A stretch of DNA of 64,000 bases from Brumimicrobium salinarum (GTDB lineage: Bacteria > Bacteroidota > Bacteroidia > Flavobacteriales_D > Crocinitomicaceae). The notes beneath the pieces are model-generated. The model was given only the letters and a program-made list of their open reading frames with translations. It did no database searches and was not told the origin of the DNA. The translations under genes and the position numbers were made by a program. Below, piece after piece: positions 62,876-64,000 of the stretch. How positions within the stretch are numbered: the stretch's first letter is position 1; each line of letters begins with the position of its first letter. The stretch is from the NCBI RefSeq assembly GCF_002844555.1, contig NZ_PJNI01000010.1:62001-126000 (forward strand), read 5' to 3'.

Positions 62876-64000
62876 CTAAGATAAATCTAACTTAGAAATG
62901 TCTATTCCTAAAGCTTTGGCAACACCTTTCCCATATTCTGGGTCAGCTTTATAGCAATTTCCAATATGTCTTTCTTGAATAAATTGTTCAGCTCCTGTTA
63001 TATTTCTCGCTGTGTTTTCAAACAAAACATTTTGCTGTTCAGGAGACATTATTCGGAATAAATTTCCGGGTTGCGTGTAATAATCATCGTCCTCTCTGTG
63101 GTCGTAATGAAATGCATCACCGTCAATTTTAGAAGCAGGTTCTGCATACTCTTTGCTTTCTTTCCATTGATCATAGCTGTTTGGTTCGTAATGTAAAGTA
63201 GAACCTTCGTTTCCATCCACACGCATTGCACCATCTCTGTGCGGATTATGGAAAGGACATTGTGGTTTGTTCACAGGAATTTGGTAGTGATTTACCCCCA
63301 ATCTATAGCGCTGTGCATCTCCATAAGAGAACAAACGTCCTTGTAACATTCTATCTGGTGAAAACCCAATTCCTGGAACTACATTCGCAGGATTAAATGC
63401 CGCTTGTTCAACCTCTGCAAAATAGTTTTCTGGATTTCTATTCAATTCAAACTCACCAACATCAATTAAAGGATAATCTCCGTGAGGCCAAACCTTCGTT
63501 AAATCAAAAGGATTAAAACGGTAATCTTTAGCATCTTCTTCTGGCATGATTTGAACCTTCATGTGCCATTTTGGGAAATTCCCTTCCTCAATTGCATCAA
63601 ATAAATCTCTTTGATTACTTTCTCTGTCTTTTCCTACCAAAGTTTCAGCTTCTTGATCGGTAATGTTTTCAATTCCTTGTGCTGTTTTGAAGTGGAATTT
63701 CACCCAGTAACGTTTATTGTCGGCATTCAAAAAACTAAAAGTGTGACTACCATATCCATTCATGTGACGGTAGGACTTTGGAATTCCTCTTTCGCTCATC
63801 GTAATGGTTACTTGGTGCAAAGCTTCGGGTAGGAGGGACCAGAAATCCCAATTGTTGTTTGGACATCTTAAATTTGTTTTTGGGTCACGTTTTACCGCTT
63901 TATTTAAGTCAGGAAATTTATATGGATCTTTTAAAAAGAATACAGGCGTATTATTTCCAGCTAAATCCCAATTTCCTTCTTCTGTGTAAAATTTCATTGC
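62876..64000 (-). CDS. Catalase, N-terminus cut by the right edge
   Basis: A haem catalase that splits hydrogen peroxide. The visible 374 residues begin just before the [20 protein letters not shown] stretch, so the N-terminal 100 or so residues, with the catalytic His, lie beyond the window. Present are the Asn-side signature NNTPVFF, the haem-proximal Tyr motif [14 protein letters not shown], and HNPHRDGAM. The C-terminus (SKLDLS) is complete. The length suggests a small-subunit clade 3 type. Seen in whole it would be about 480-500 residues. Confidence 0.95.
   Translation of the reverse strand, partial: AMKFYTEEGNWDLAGNNTPVFFLKDPYKFPDLNKAVKRDPKTNLRCPNNNWDFWSLLPEALHQVTITMSERGIPKSYRHMNGYGSHTFSFLNADNKRYWVKFHFKTAQGIENITDQEAETLVGKDRESNQRDLFDAIEEGNFPKWHMKVQIMPEEDAKDYRFNPFDLTKVWPHGDYPLIDVGEFELNRNPENYFAEVEQAAFNPANVVPGIGFSPDRMLQGRLFSYGDAQRYRLGVNHYQIPVNKPQCPFHNPHRDGAMRVDGNEGSTLHYEPNSYDQWKESKEYAEPASKIDGDAFHYDHREDDDYYTQPGNLFRIMSPEQQNVLFENTARNITGAEQFIQERHIGNCYKADPEYGKGVAKALGIDISKLDLS

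Overview
The window reads as chromosomal DNA of a low-GC Bacteroidota bacterium, most likely order Flavobacteriales. The signs are: two secreted proteins with type IX secretion (T9SS) C-terminal sorting domains; promoter -7 boxes of the Bacteroidota form TAnnTTTG ahead of several genes with almost no Shine-Dalgarno sequences; an S16 ribosomal protein with a long acidic tail; and families mainly known from this phylum (DUF4293, HYC_CC_PP, DUF3347 and the haem-binding CxxCH domain of metal operons). I cannot name a genus from sequence reading alone.

Layout. 1-3.3 kb: two adjacent PaaE-type flavin/2Fe-2S reductases and an SDR. 3.8-6.0 kb: pfkA and pyruvate dehydrogenase E1 beta (frame broken). 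6.4-11.3 kb, minus strand: an inactive/active M16 peptidase pair, a ribosome-hibernation factor and recR. 11.4-18.1 kb, plus strand: a membrane protein, smpB, a BASS transporter (frame broken), a DUF4293 protein, an ABC-F ATPase, rpsP, rimM and a TrmN6-type methyltransferase. 18.3-31.3 kb: outer-membrane barrels, a ClC transporter, a lipocalin, a T9SS-exported nuclease-like protein, lpdA, a large T9SS protein and an M61 peptidase, separated by repeat-rich spacers. 31.4-40.9 kb: an AsmA-like protein, a phosphohexomutase, aroC, a dicarboxylate/amino acid symporter and gyrB (frame broken). 41.2-46.8 kb, minus strand: a double alpha/beta hydrolase, efp, and a six-gene operon pirin, GNAT, DoxX, DoxX, YceI, nitroreductase with a 30-nt near-perfect palindrome upstream.

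47.4-60.8 kb is an accessory copper/heavy-metal resistance island, all on the plus strand. It holds a Cys/His-rich secreted HYC_CC_PP protein, a complete RND tripartite pump (CusA-like, TolC-like, CusB-like with metal-binding and DUF3347 domains), a DUF3347 lipoprotein, a haem-binding CxxCH protein, an HMA-domain/AraC-HTH fusion that is the obvious candidate metal sensor, a double universal stress protein, and an APC permease gene overlapping a CopB-type (CPH) copper ATPase. The last 3 kb carry an AraC regulator, a tandem MliC-like lipoprotein and a catalase cut by the window edge.

Three features deserve attention. First, three conserved genes (pdhB, the BASS transporter, gyrB) are each broken by what looks like one missing base in or beside a homopolymer; this is most simply a sequencing or assembly artefact. 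Second, the spacers at 24.5-25.9 kb and 30.2-30.5 kb share a family of inverted-repeat elements carrying an identical 17-nt palindrome, next to a 341-bp tandem duplication that copied the end of a T9SS gene. Third, the HMA-AraC fusion sits inside the copper island. No tRNA, rRNA, CRISPR array, transposase gene or prophage was seen.
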